A stretch of DNA of 23,982 nucleotides. Source: JAWOJF01 sp046481785. Lineage in GTDB: Bacteria; Bacteroidota; Ignavibacteria; Ignavibacteriales; Ignavibacteriaceae. Under the pieces are notes generated by a model. It worked only from the letters and a program-made list of their open reading frames with translations, was not told the origin of the DNA and ran no database searches. Positions within the stretch are counted from its first letter, which is position 1. Each line of letters opens with the position of its first letter. Shown in pieces: positions 7,329-15,754 of this stretch. Made by a program: the position numbers and the translations under genes. The stretch covers positions 1 to 23,982 of the forward strand of contig JAWOJF010000340.1 in NCBI GenBank assembly GCA_046481785.1, in the 5' to 3' direction.

Positions 7329-8192
7329 TTATTCTGATCCAATGGCTATTACTTCAGCAATAACCGGCATGTGGTCTGAAGGGTAATTACCGTTAAAGGT
7401 ATCTCCAATTACTCCATGCTGCAATACTTTTACATCATTCTTTACAAAAATAAAATCAATTTTATTCCCGGGTGCTGCTGATCTCCCAAAATCATTAAAA
7501 GTAATATCCGATCCATAATGGCCGTTTATAGATTCAAATTGCGCATCCTTTAATGAAACAGTTAAAATTTCATAAACCTTTGAATCAGGCTTAGCATTAA
7601 AATCACCGGTAACAAAAGAAGGTTTATCAACGGCAATCTCTTTAACTTTATTAACTATAAGCTCTGCGCTGTTCTGACGGGCAGTCTCTCCTATATGATC
7701 AAAGTGGGTATTGAAGATAAAAAAAGATTGTCCGGAATTTTTATCTTTCAATTCTCCCCATGTAACAATACGGGGTAAAGCGGCATCCCATCCAACTGAT
7801 ACTACCTGAGGAGTTTCCGAAAGCCAAAATGTTGAGCTGTTTAATACATGGAACCTGTTCTTATTATAAAATACAGCAGAAAACTCACCTTTGTTTTCAC
7901 CATCATCTCTGCCAACGCCAAACCAATCATAATCAGGCAGAAGTTTAGACAGGTCATCAAACTGATTAATTAATGCCTCCTGTCCACCAATTATATCAGC
8001 ATGATGGAACATGATCATACTGGCAACTTTTTCTTTCCTGTTTTCCCATGAATTTATTCCTTCATCAACACCAACTCTTATATTGTAAGACATAATGATT
8101 ATACTATCTCCTTTATTAACCATCTTGCCGCTGGTTAATAAAAATATAAGGACAAAAGCAGCTAAAGTTTTTAATAGTATTTTTTTTGTCAT
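7329..8192 (-). CDS. Exported endonuclease/exonuclease/phosphatase (EEP) family protein
   Basis: A 287-residue protein with a cleavable-looking signal peptide (basic MTKKILLK, then a hydrophobic stretch to about residue 21) and an EEP (DNase I-like) domain. Visible motifs are IIMSYNIR near 33-40, GGQEAL with the metal-binding Glu, NTHFDHIGETAR, TGDFNAKPDS with catalytic Asp and Asn, and the final YPSDHMPV with the Asp-His pair. The substrate may be a nucleic acid, phosphoinositide, sphingomyelin or other phosphodiester; small exported members in this group are usually uncharacterised hydrolases. The ATG has no Shine-Dalgarno. It is divergent from the GlcD-type gene, with both promoters presumably inside the 129-base gap between them. 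Confidence 0.88.
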   Translation of the reverse strand: MTKKILLKTLAAFVLIFLLTSGKMVNKGDSIIIMSYNIRVGVDEGINSWENRKEKVASMIMFHHADIIGGQEALINQFDDLSKLLPDYDWFGVGRDDGENKGEFSAVFYNKNRFHVLNSSTFWLSETPQVVSVGWDAALPRIVTWGELKDKNSGQSFFIFNTHFDHIGETARQNSAELIVNKVKEIAVDKPSFVTGDFNAKPDSKVYEILTVSLKDAQFESINGHYGSDITFNDFGRSAAPGNKIDFIFVKNDVKVLQHGVIGDTFNGNYPSDHMPVIAEVIAIGSE

Positions 8193-8321
8193 AAGAATAC
8201 CCGGTGATATATTTTCAAATATGAATAGAATAAAATATTCAGTTATATATTAAGTAATTTTAAGCCATTTCAGTATATTGTGAAAAGAACTTTTTTATAT
8301 TCCAGTACTGTATGATAAATT

Positions 8322-9752
8322 ATGAAAAATAACCTGAAAGAGAAAATAAGATCTGTTGTCGGCACTCAAAACTTTACTGACAGAGAAGAAGATAAATTAT
8401 GTTATTCTTATGATGCTACCCCTTTATTTCAATGCATTCCGGAAGCAATAGTTTTTCCTGAGAATGAGGAACAGATCTCTCAATTAATGAAGCTGGCGAA
8501 TGAAGAAAAATTTAATATTGTACCACGTGGGGCTGGAACAGGTTTAAGCGGAGGATCTGTACCGGTGGAGAATTCAGTTGTTATTGTTCTTACAAGATGG
8601 AATAATATTTTAGAAATTGATACAAATAATTTAACTGCCACAGTTCAGCCGGGAGTAATTACCGGAAGCGTGCAGAGAGAGGTTGAAAAAGCTGGTTTAT
8701 TCTATCCCCCTGACCCGGGGAGTATAAATGTTTGTACAATTGGCGGCAATGTTGCCAATAATGCAGGGGGACTCCGGGGACTTAAATACGGCGTTACAAA
8801 AAATTACATTCTTGGTACTGAAATGATTTTACCGAACGGAGATTTATTAAAAACCGGCGGTAAAAATATGAAGGATGTTGCCGGGTATAATTTAAAAGAT
8901 TTTATTATAGGCAGTGAAGGAACCTTAGGAATTATTACGAAGATATTATTAAAGCTTATCCCCCTCCCTGCTCAATCAAGAACAATTCTTGCATACTTTA
9001 ATACATTAAATGATAGTGCCAGGTCTGTTTCGGATATTATAGCAAACCGTATTACTCCATCAATGATGGAGTTCCTTGATAATACTACAATAAATTGCGT
9101 GGAAGACTATACCCAAACAGGGCTGCATAGAAACAGCGAGGCAGTCCTTTTAATTGAAGTAGATGGAAGGGAAAGTGTTGTTGCAGAGGATGCAGAAATA
9201 ATTATAAATATTCTTAAAAAGAATAATGCCTCTCTTATTAAGATGGCGGGTAATTTAGAGGAAGCATTGCTTCTTAAAACTGCCAGGCGGAGTGCTTTTA
9301 GCGCTCTTGCAAGAAAACGTCCTACTACAATTTTGGAGGATGTAACCGTACCCCGGAGTGAACTTCCTTTAATGATTGAAAAAGTAAAAGAAGCAGCAAA
9401 TAAGTTTGATGTAATCTTTGGAAATTTTGGACATGCAGGGGACGGTAACCTTCATCCAACATGTTTAACGGATGAAAGAGATAAAAATGAGGTTGAAAAA
9501 GCTCACAGAGCTTTTGATTTTATTTTTAATGAAGCTATAAAACTGGGTGGTACAATTACCGGTGAACATGGTACGGGCCTTGCAAAAAAACATTTTTTAG
9601 AAAAAGTTGCGGGTATTCCCGGTATTGAATTTATGAAGCAGATAAAGTCGGTTATTGATCCGAACAATATTCTTAACCCGGGAAAAATTTTTTCAATATC
9701 GCCAAAATGTGAATCGTATTCAGCACCGGTAAAAGCCGGTAACATACTATAA
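8322..9752 (+). CDS. FAD-linked 2-hydroxyacid dehydrogenase, GlcD/D-lactate type
   Basis: A 476-residue flavoprotein of the VAO/PCMH family that oxidises a 2-hydroxyacid such as glycolate or lactate to the 2-oxoacid. The FAD-binding half shows PRGAGTGLSGGSVP near residues 67-80, PPDPGS and GGNVANNAGG, and GSEGTLGIIT. The C-terminal FAD_oxidase_C half shows FGNFGHAGDGNLHP with His371 and GEHGTGLAKKH with His416, positions used for metal and substrate binding in this family. The length is typical (E. coli GlcD 499). No N-terminal signal is visible, so it is probably a cytoplasmic or membrane-associated partner of the iron-sulfur protein encoded 13 bases downstream. The substrate (glycolate or D-/L-lactate) cannot be told from sequence alone. 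The ATG lacks a Shine-Dalgarno. Confidence 0.9.
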   Translation: MKNNLKEKIRSVVGTQNFTDREEDKLCYSYDATPLFQCIPEAIVFPENEEQISQLMKLANEEKFNIVPRGAGTGLSGGSVPVENSVVIVLTRWNNILEIDTNNLTATVQPGVITGSVQREVEKAGLFYPPDPGSINVCTIGGNVANNAGGLRGLKYGVTKNYILGTEMILPNGDLLKTGGKNMKDVAGYNLKDFIIGSEGTLGIITKILLKLIPLPAQSRTILAYFNTLNDSARSVSDIIANRITPSMMEFLDNTTINCVEDYTQTGLHRNSEAVLLIEVDGRESVVAEDAEIIINILKKNNASLIKMAGNLEEALLLKTARRSAFSALARKRPTTILEDVTVPRSELPLMIEKVKEAANKFDVIFGNFGHAGDGNLHPTCLTDERDKNEVEKAHRAFDFIFNEAIKLGGTITGEHGTGLAKKHFLEKVAGIPGIEFMKQIKSVIDPNNILNPGKIFSISPKCESYSAPVKAGNIL

Positions 9753-9765
9753 ATCTGCAGATGTA

Positions 9766-11085
9766 ATGATAACAAACATTCCTCAAAAACCGAAACAGAA
9801 TACAAAACTGCTTAATGTTTTGCCAAATGATGATGTCCTTTCTCAATGTATTCACTGCGGAATGTGTTTAAGTACCTGTCCTACATACGAAATGACAAAA
9901 CTGGAGACTTCATCCCCGCGCGGAAGAATAAAACTAATAAAATCCTTTGCAAGAGGAGAGATGCTTCTAACTGAAGCAATTGCAGATGAAATGTACTTTT
10001 GCCTCGACTGCCAGGCCTGTGAAACTGCTTGTCCGGCAGGTGTAAAATATGGTTCCATGGTAGAAGCAGCAAGGGCAGAAGTTGATAGTGCAGGCTTGTA
10101 CGGCTCTGTATTTGGCCGGTTCATTAAAAGAATCTCATTGAAATATATTATTGCTTACAGGTTTAATCTTAAAGCAGCAGCAAAACTTTTATATTTTTAC
10201 CAGGTATCCGGGCTTCAAAAGTTCCTCCATTCAATTGGATTTTTTAAACTGGTGTCAGAAAGACTTGGTGAAATTGATTCAATGTCTCCTAAAGTGTCTT
10301 CAACATTCAGCAGCAGTGTAATAAAAGAAGTAACATTTCCTGAAGGGGAAGAGAAAAACCGAACTGCATTCCTTACAGGCTGCTTAATGGATGTAATGTT
10401 TGCAGATATCAATAAAGATACGATTGAGGTACTTGCAGCTTCAGGCAGCAAAGTTTTTACACCTAAAAACCAGGTATGCTGCGGCTCGCTTCATGCACAT
10501 AACGGAGATTTTGAGACTGCAAAAAAATTAGCAAAAAAGAATATTGATATCTTTAATAATCTGGATTATGATTACCTCGTTTCGAATTCTGCCGGGTGCG
10601 GGGCTTTTATGAAAGAGTACGGCCAGTTATTAGCCGATGATTCCACCTATTCAGAAAAAGCGAAAATGTTTTCAGCAAAAGTAAAAGATCTTACGGAATT
10701 TTTAGTTGAGACTAAAGCACAACTCCCCCTAAAAGAAATAAATAATTCTGCTGCTTATCACGATGCATGTCATCTTGTTCATGCTCAGAAAATAACAATT
10801 CAGCCAAGAGCTGTTCTGCAGTTAATTCCGGGGTTAAAACTTAAAACTCTTAATGAATCTTCATGGTGCTGTGGAAGCGCCGGGATTTATAATGTAATGA
10901 GATATGATGATTCAATGGTAATTTTAAAAAGAAAAATGGAAAATATCGGGGAAGCAAATGTAGAGGTGGTTATTACAGGCAACCCCGGATGTATATCTCA
11001 AATTCAGTATGGTGCTAAAAAGTTTAATGTAAATGTTGAGGTTGTACATCCCGCCACCTTATTAAAAAAATCGATTCAGTCTTAG
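9766..11085 (+). CDS. Iron-sulfur (Fe-S)-binding protein, GlcF type
   Basis: A 439-residue electron-transfer subunit. Two ferredoxin-like [4Fe-4S] motifs are intact: Cys28-x2-Cys31-x2-Cys34-x3-Cys38 and Cys79-x2-Cys82-x2-Cys85-x3-Cys89, each ending in Cys-Pro. Two CCG domains follow: GCLMDVMF with QVCCGSLHAHNG, and DACHLVHAQ with WCCGSAGIYN, which bind a further cluster in heterodisulfide-reductase-like proteins. This architecture and the gene order after a GlcD-type flavoprotein match glycolate oxidase GlcDF, with the flavin electrons likely passed to quinone or a soluble acceptor. No glcE-like third subunit is present, which is common outside enterobacteria. The stop lies 6 bases from the convergent manA stop. 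Confidence 0.92.
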   Translation: MITNIPQKPKQNTKLLNVLPNDDVLSQCIHCGMCLSTCPTYEMTKLETSSPRGRIKLIKSFARGEMLLTEAIADEMYFCLDCQACETACPAGVKYGSMVEAARAEVDSAGLYGSVFGRFIKRISLKYIIAYRFNLKAAAKLLYFYQVSGLQKFLHSIGFFKLVSERLGEIDSMSPKVSSTFSSSVIKEVTFPEGEEKNRTAFLTGCLMDVMFADINKDTIEVLAASGSKVFTPKNQVCCGSLHAHNGDFETAKKLAKKNIDIFNNLDYDYLVSNSAGCGAFMKEYGQLLADDSTYSEKAKMFSAKVKDLTEFLVETKAQLPLKEINNSAAYHDACHLVHAQKITIQPRAVLQLIPGLKLKTLNESSWCCGSAGIYNVMRYDDSMVILKRKMENIGEANVEVVITGNPGCISQIQYGAKKFNVNVEVVHPATLLKKSIQS

Positions 11086-11091
11086 GAATAT

Positions 11092-12312
11092 TTAAGGTAT
11101 TTCCACAAGAAAAAACTCTGCCTTGTCACTGGTAATTTTGTAGTCACTCATTATTGCCGGGATAAAAAGTGATTCTCCCTTTGTATAAGTCTTAGCCACC
11201 TGTTCATTGTTCTCAACCCATTCTACAGAAACAGTTCCATCTTTAATAAGAATAACTGCCGGTTTATTACCGGTTCTTAATATTTTTCTAAAGGCTCTTT
11301 TTTTATTGAAACTGACAATTTGAAATTCCTCAGCTCCTGTTTTGTAAATTAGTTCATCAGCCTTTTGTTCTTCGTTTAAAATTCCAAATCCTGAAAAATC
11401 ATACTTTAGAATTTTTAACAGGGTTTCTATATCCTGGAATTTATTAGTCAGTCCCGCTCTTACTACATTATCTGAGTTAGCCATACACTCAATTATATTT
11501 CCTTGAAGATAAGCATGCGGAACGCCTGCCCCGGTAAAAATTGCCTGGCGGGGCTTTAAGTTTATTATATTAAAAAAGAAAAATGACAGAAGCCCGGCAT
11601 CAATTCCATATAATTTGAATTGTTTCAAAAACTGTTCTTCATCAGGAGCTAAATCTTTTTTATCTGAAAGTCTTTTAACAATAGAGTTAATAACCGTGCT
11701 TAATTTTTCTCTGTTTAGTGCAGATCTCATGATATTACTGTATAGGTCCCTGATATTCTCCTGCAGTTCCCCCTTGTTCGCTGTTGGGGATTTATCAAAA
11801 TCTTTTCCTGCAAAAGCCAGCAGCTCAGGATGTTTATTCAGGTTGGCAGCTATTTCGTCCAGTGAACGAAAACCGGCAACAGCATTTAAAAAATCGATTG
11901 CTATTGCAATCTCCGGTTTATGATTATCATCCGGATAATTAACAGGATCGGAAGTATGCAATTGTTTTGCCTGTTCCTTATTTGGGTGCGTCTGAATGGA
12001 TAACGCCCTGGCTGCAGATAATACTTTCAAAAGGAAGGGTAATGTGTTATTAAATTTTTGTGCGGTATAATCACCAAGACATTCACCTGGATATAAGCTT
12101 ATGATTTTATCCAGAGGATATGATGTACTCTCAATAATTATTTCCGAAGGAGCTTTGGGGTGTGCACCAATCCATAACTCGGCATAGGGCATATCATGAA
12201 TTACATCTATTCCCAGGAAATGAGGTATATATGCATTGTTGTTTTTGGTCCCCCATTCATAATATTGAATTTTATTAAATAATTTGTACGGCCTTGGAGA
12301 AATTTTGTCCAA
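11092..12312 (-). CDS. manA: Mannose-6-phosphate isomerase, class I
   Basis: A 406-residue zinc enzyme of the type I PMI cupin family that interconverts mannose-6-phosphate and fructose-6-phosphate. Motifs include AELWIGAHPKAPSE, the zinc-site segment SIQTHPNKEQA, NHKPEIAIA with the metal Glu, GAGVPHAYLQGNIIECMANSDNVVRAGLT with His and Glu ligands, and a cupin tail. The length is close to E. coli ManA (391). The start codon is TTG at 12312: AAGGGA lies 7 bases upstream, and the next in-frame ATG would remove about 40 conserved residues. It stands alone between two genes on the other strand. The enzyme can feed mannose into glycolysis or supply mannose-6-P for GDP-sugars. Confidence 0.95.
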   Translation of the reverse strand: MDKISPRPYKLFNKIQYYEWGTKNNNAYIPHFLGIDVIHDMPYAELWIGAHPKAPSEIIIESTSYPLDKIISLYPGECLGDYTAQKFNNTLPFLLKVLSAARALSIQTHPNKEQAKQLHTSDPVNYPDDNHKPEIAIAIDFLNAVAGFRSLDEIAANLNKHPELLAFAGKDFDKSPTANKGELQENIRDLYSNIMRSALNREKLSTVINSIVKRLSDKKDLAPDEEQFLKQFKLYGIDAGLLSFFFFNIINLKPRQAIFTGAGVPHAYLQGNIIECMANSDNVVRAGLTNKFQDIETLLKILKYDFSGFGILNEEQKADELIYKTGAEEFQIVSFNKKRAFRKILRTGNKPAVILIKDGTVSVEWVENNEQVAKTYTKGESLFIPAIMSDYKITSDKAEFFLVEIP

Positions 12313-12414
12313 TATGTTATCCCTTCATATTACCACTACAAAGATAAAAATAAGAACTCTAATTTTGCTAATATAAGGGGAAAAGGAAGGTTTTTCTACC
12401 TGTGTGTTAATTAT

Positions 12415-12442
12415 TTGCCACTTATTTCCGATAATATATTAA
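12415..12442 (+). promoter_or_regulatory. Possible promoter of the PEGA lipoprotein gene
   Basis: TTGCCA at 12415-12420 and TATTAA at 12437-12442 are 16 bases apart, resembling sigma-70 elements, and end 23 bases before the ATG. The gap 12313-12465 is divergent between manA and this gene and must hold both promoters. The match is modest, and promoters in Bacteroidota-like groups differ from this consensus. Confidence 0.3.
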
Positions 12443-12465
12443 TAATAAGTTAGGGGTCTGCCGAA

Positions 12466-12870
12466 ATGAGAAAAATATGGGGTATATTGCCCGTAATATT
12501 GAGCATTTTTTATTTAAGTGCATGTTCAACAGTGTTGAATACAACTACCGAAGAAATTCAATTAGCCACTACTCCGCCTAATGCAATAATTATAATAGAC
12601 GGAAATAAATTTGGGACAACTCCGCAGACAGTTAATATAGAGCGGGGCAGCAACCATCTTGTTAAGTTTGAACTAGAGGGTTATGAACCTTATGAAATTC
12701 TCCTGACACGGAAAATTTCAAGCTGGTTCTGGTTAAATGGTTTGAACGGATTTATCCCCGGAATGGTAATAGATATGTTCACCGGCTCAATGTATTACCT
12801 GCTTCCTGAAAAAGTAGATGCAGGATTAACACCTGTTAAGGTTGAGGAATCGAAAAAGAAAAAGAGATAG
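12466..12870 (+). CDS. PEGA-domain lipoprotein
   Basis: A 134-residue exported lipoprotein. The signal peptide ends in a lipobox LSAC with the lipidated Cys at residue 20. A PEGA-like beta domain follows at about 34-84: TPPNAIIIIDGNKFGTTP, then VNIERGSNHLVKFELEGYEPYE. The domain occurs in many surface proteins and is thought to mediate binding to other proteins or wall components; no enzyme function is expected. Residues 88-115 are hydrophobic and aromatic (SSWFWLNGLNGFIPGM), perhaps membrane-associated, and the C-terminus is strongly basic (ESKKKKR). The ATG has AGGGG about 10 bases upstream. It lies alone, divergent from manA and convergent with the symporter gene. Confidence 0.8.
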   Translation: MRKIWGILPVILSIFYLSACSTVLNTTTEEIQLATTPPNAIIIIDGNKFGTTPQTVNIERGSNHLVKFELEGYEPYEILLTRKISSWFWLNGLNGFIPGMVIDMFTGSMYYLLPEKVDAGLTPVKVEESKKKKR

Positions 12871-12928
12871 TTTGAGCTTTAGTTATATATTTCCGGTTCT
12901 CCAATTCTAAAAGCTGATCTCACCTTAA

Positions 12929-14461
12929 TTACCAGAATATGAGATAAAGAATAAGTGTTATAACAACCACCGAAATACCAAGGAATTTTGCTTTTGGAGT
13001 TGGACTCATATCAATATCTTCACGCTTTGGAAGTGTAACAGGTTGTTTAAGCGGTTTTATCAGTGTAATTAATGCCATAATAACTAATATCACTGCAAAT
13101 GTTATTGCCATACGATTTAAAAAAGCTATCTCACTAAAGAACAGGTGAAGGAATCCATAAACAGGCACACAGACAACCAATGCAGCTACGCCTGCTGCAG
13201 GCGGTGCCTTCTTCACTACAAAACCGAACACAAATGCGGCTAGTATACCGGGTGAAATATATCCCTGGAATTCCTGTATATAGGTAAAAATTCCTTTAAA
13301 CCGCGGATCACCAAGCGCAGGGGCAATAAAGCATCCTATTAAAACAAAAAGTATTGTTAAAAGCCTCCCCGTAGTAACCAGATTTTTTTGAGAAGCATCT
13401 TTTTTAATATAACGTTTGTAAATATCCATTGTAAATATTGTTGAAGCAGAGTTCAGCATTGAAGCAAGAGAACTGATAACCGCACCGGCAATTGCAGCAA
13501 GCATAAAACCTCTTAATCCGCCTGGTATAAGATTCTTAATAAGTAAAGGATATGCTGCATCTGTGTTTTTCATTGTACCACTGTACAATTGAGCTGCCAT
13601 TATACCGGGAAATACAATTACAAATGGTATAATCAATTTTAGTGCTGCAGCAAAAATTATCCCCAATTGTCCTTCTTTTAGATTTTTAGCCGCTAATGTC
13701 CGCTGGGTAATATATTGGTTAAGGCCCCAGTAATAAAAATTTGGTATCCATAATCCGATTACAAGCGCGGTCCATGGAAGAACAGGATGATCAGATGGCA
13801 GAATCATATGAAGTCTCTCTTCATTATAAGAAAAGAAACTATCCCAGCCCCCTACAGCAACAAAACCGAATACTAAAACTATTGCCCCGCCAATTATCAG
13901 TGCCGAGCCCTGGAAAAGATCTGCCCATGCTACAGCTTTTAATCCTCCCCATGTGGTATATAAGGCAGCTACAATCCCTATTATCCAGACAGATGTAGTA
14001 AGGTCAACTTCGAAGATAGTATATATTGTTATTCCGCCGGAATACAGAACTGCGGAGATAGTTACTCCGATATATATTATCATAGTATAGAATGCCATTA
14101 ATGAGCGGGCAGTGGAGTTATAACGGTATTCAAGAAATTCAGGTATAGTATAAATTCCGCTTGAAAGGAAACGGGGTAAGAAAAAGAATGCAACCACTAT
14201 TAGTGTAATTGCAGCCATCCATTCATAGCTGGCAATAGCAAGGCCTACATTACCGGCACTTTGGCCGGACATACCGACAAATTGTTCTGAAGAAATATTG
14301 GCAGCTATCAATGAAAGGCCTATAAGAGGCCATATTAAACCGCGGCTTGCAAGAAAAAAATCTTCCCCGGTCTCTTCCTTCCGGCTTTTATACATGCTTA
14401 CGCCAACAACAATTATAATGAACAGCAAAAAAACAATAATATCCAGATAACTTAGTTCCAT
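12929..14461 (-). CDS. Sodium/galactose symporter, SSS family (vSGLT-like)
   Basis: A 510-residue inner-membrane Na+/sugar cotransporter with about 14 membrane helices, closely resembling Vibrio vSGLT. Residues known in vSGLT to bind galactose can be matched by motif: Gln in ISSEQF (about 60), Glu in SYEW (about 80), Asn in GLNQYITQRTLAAK and Lys in LKLIIPF. The sodium site serines are in ISSLASMLNSASTIFTMDIYKR. The region GGWDSFF and NEERLHMILP also echoes vSGLT. This supports galactose or glucose import. It is the last gene of the lac/gal operon, 23 bases after galK, so it probably carries galactose released by the exported beta-galactosidase. The ATG has only a weak GGG upstream. No clear terminator follows. 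Confidence 0.92.
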   Translation of the reverse strand: MELSYLDIIVFLLFIIIVVGVSMYKSRKEETGEDFFLASRGLIWPLIGLSLIAANISSEQFVGMSGQSAGNVGLAIASYEWMAAITLIVVAFFFLPRFLSSGIYTIPEFLEYRYNSTARSLMAFYTMIIYIGVTISAVLYSGGITIYTIFEVDLTTSVWIIGIVAALYTTWGGLKAVAWADLFQGSALIIGGAIVLVFGFVAVGGWDSFFSYNEERLHMILPSDHPVLPWTALVIGLWIPNFYYWGLNQYITQRTLAAKNLKEGQLGIIFAAALKLIIPFVIVFPGIMAAQLYSGTMKNTDAAYPLLIKNLIPGGLRGFMLAAIAGAVISSLASMLNSASTIFTMDIYKRYIKKDASQKNLVTTGRLLTILFVLIGCFIAPALGDPRFKGIFTYIQEFQGYISPGILAAFVFGFVVKKAPPAAGVAALVVCVPVYGFLHLFFSEIAFLNRMAITFAVILVIMALITLIKPLKQPVTLPKREDIDMSPTPKAKFLGISVVVITLILYLIFW

Positions 14462-14484
14462 TTGTCTACCCGTTGATAATTGTA

Positions 14485-15741
14485 TTAAAGGTTATTCAAA
14501 CAAACTGCACCCTGATCTCTAATTAAAAGTACTTTAACAGAATTTCTATTAAACAGGTCAGCTATAAAGTCGGTATACTCTGCAATTAGTTCTTCCGGAA
14601 GGAACAACTGGATAGTGCCGGCAAAACCTCCGCCATGTACCCTGCATGCGCCTCTGCCTTTTCTTTTAATGAATATATCACTTAAAACCAAACCTAATGA
14701 TACACCCTGTTCACTATAGCTGTTAGGTGAAAATATATTCTGTAAATATTTATAGGATGAATTCCCCGATTCATTTACAAGAGAAATAAATTTGTTAAAC
14801 AGGTTTTTATTTAAATATTCTACCTGTTTGATTACTCTCTTATTTTCTTCTATAAAATGGATTGCTCTCAGTATTGCCCTGTCGCCTGTTCTTTTCCTTA
14901 ATTCTTTTATGTTTGAAAGAAGTTCGCCTTCTGAAACATCAGCACAATATTTTTTGCCGAAAAATTCAGCAACCTTTTTCATTTCATTTGGTATGGCTGC
15001 ATAATCTTCCGTTAAATCAGCATGATTTCCCTCAGTATTAACCACTATTAACCTGTACCTGGTTTCAAGAAAGTCAAAGTTAATTTTTTTTATTACCGGA
15101 TTTTGCGGATCATAAAAATCAATAGTAATAATTCCTCCTGTTGCACATGCAACCTGGTCCATAAGTCCGCATGGTTTTCCAAAATAATTATTTTCAGAAT
15201 ACTGACCTATTATGGCTATTTGGTCAGCCGGAACTTTACCTTCATTATAAAAAAAATTAAAAATAGTACCTATTAAAACCTCAATGGAAGCTGATGAGCT
15301 TAAGCCAGAACCCACTAAAACATTACTTGTAATACAGGCTTCAAACCCGCCGGTTTTATAGCCGTATTTTTTAAACCCGGCTGCTACACCTCTTATTAGC
15401 GCACTTGTTGTTAATTTTTCTTCTTTAACAGGCCCGCTTGTATCCAGATTAACTACAAAAGCATCCTTATATCCTTCTGAATATAGTATTACTTCATTTT
15501 TTTTCCGGGGTGAAGCAACGGCAATAGAATCAAGATTTATACTTGCGGCAATTACTTTACCATGGTTATGATCAGTGTGGTTGCCGCCTATTTCTGTTCT
15601 GCCCGGACTGCTGAATAATTGGTAATCTTCTCTGCCAAATTTTTCAACAAACTCTTTTATTAGTCCGGAATATCTTGGTACCTGTTCATCCAGATCATTA
15701 TTATATAACTTGCTTAAAAGGTTTTTCAGATTATTATCCAT
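14485..15741 (-). CDS. galK: Galactokinase
   Basis: A 418-residue GHMP kinase that phosphorylates alpha-D-galactose at C1 with ATP. Signatures in order: GRTEIGGNHTDHNHGKV, the galactokinase signature with sugar-binding residues; GSGLSSSASIEVLIG, the ATP loop; CGLMDQVACATGG, with the catalytic Asp; and RVHGGGFAGTIQLF, motif 3. The frame is open to a GTG at 15765 that would overlap lacZ by 11 bases, but I chose the ATG at 15741 because GGAG lies 8 bases before it and the GTG has no ribosome-binding site. It then follows lacZ by 13 bases. It supplies galactose-1-phosphate to GalT in the same operon. Confidence 0.95.
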   Translation of the reverse strand: MDNNLKNLLSKLYNNDLDEQVPRYSGLIKEFVEKFGREDYQLFSSPGRTEIGGNHTDHNHGKVIAASINLDSIAVASPRKKNEVILYSEGYKDAFVVNLDTSGPVKEEKLTTSALIRGVAAGFKKYGYKTGGFEACITSNVLVGSGLSSSASIEVLIGTIFNFFYNEGKVPADQIAIIGQYSENNYFGKPCGLMDQVACATGGIITIDFYDPQNPVIKKINFDFLETRYRLIVVNTEGNHADLTEDYAAIPNEMKKVAEFFGKKYCADVSEGELLSNIKELRKRTGDRAILRAIHFIEENKRVIKQVEYLNKNLFNKFISLVNESGNSSYKYLQNIFSPNSYSEQGVSLGLVLSDIFIKRKGRGACRVHGGGFAGTIQLFLPEELIAEYTDFIADLFNRNSVKVLLIRDQGAVCLNNL

Positions 15742-15754
15742 TAATACTGCTCCA

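Noticed and set aside
9852..10124. Antisense open frames within the GlcF-type gene
   Set aside because: They mirror conserved cysteine motifs on the other strand and have no ribosome-binding site.
12875..12915. Terminator between the PEGA gene and the symporter gene
   Set aside because: AGCTTTAG and CTAAAAGCT pair only with a bulge across a 24-base loop and there is no T tract on either side.
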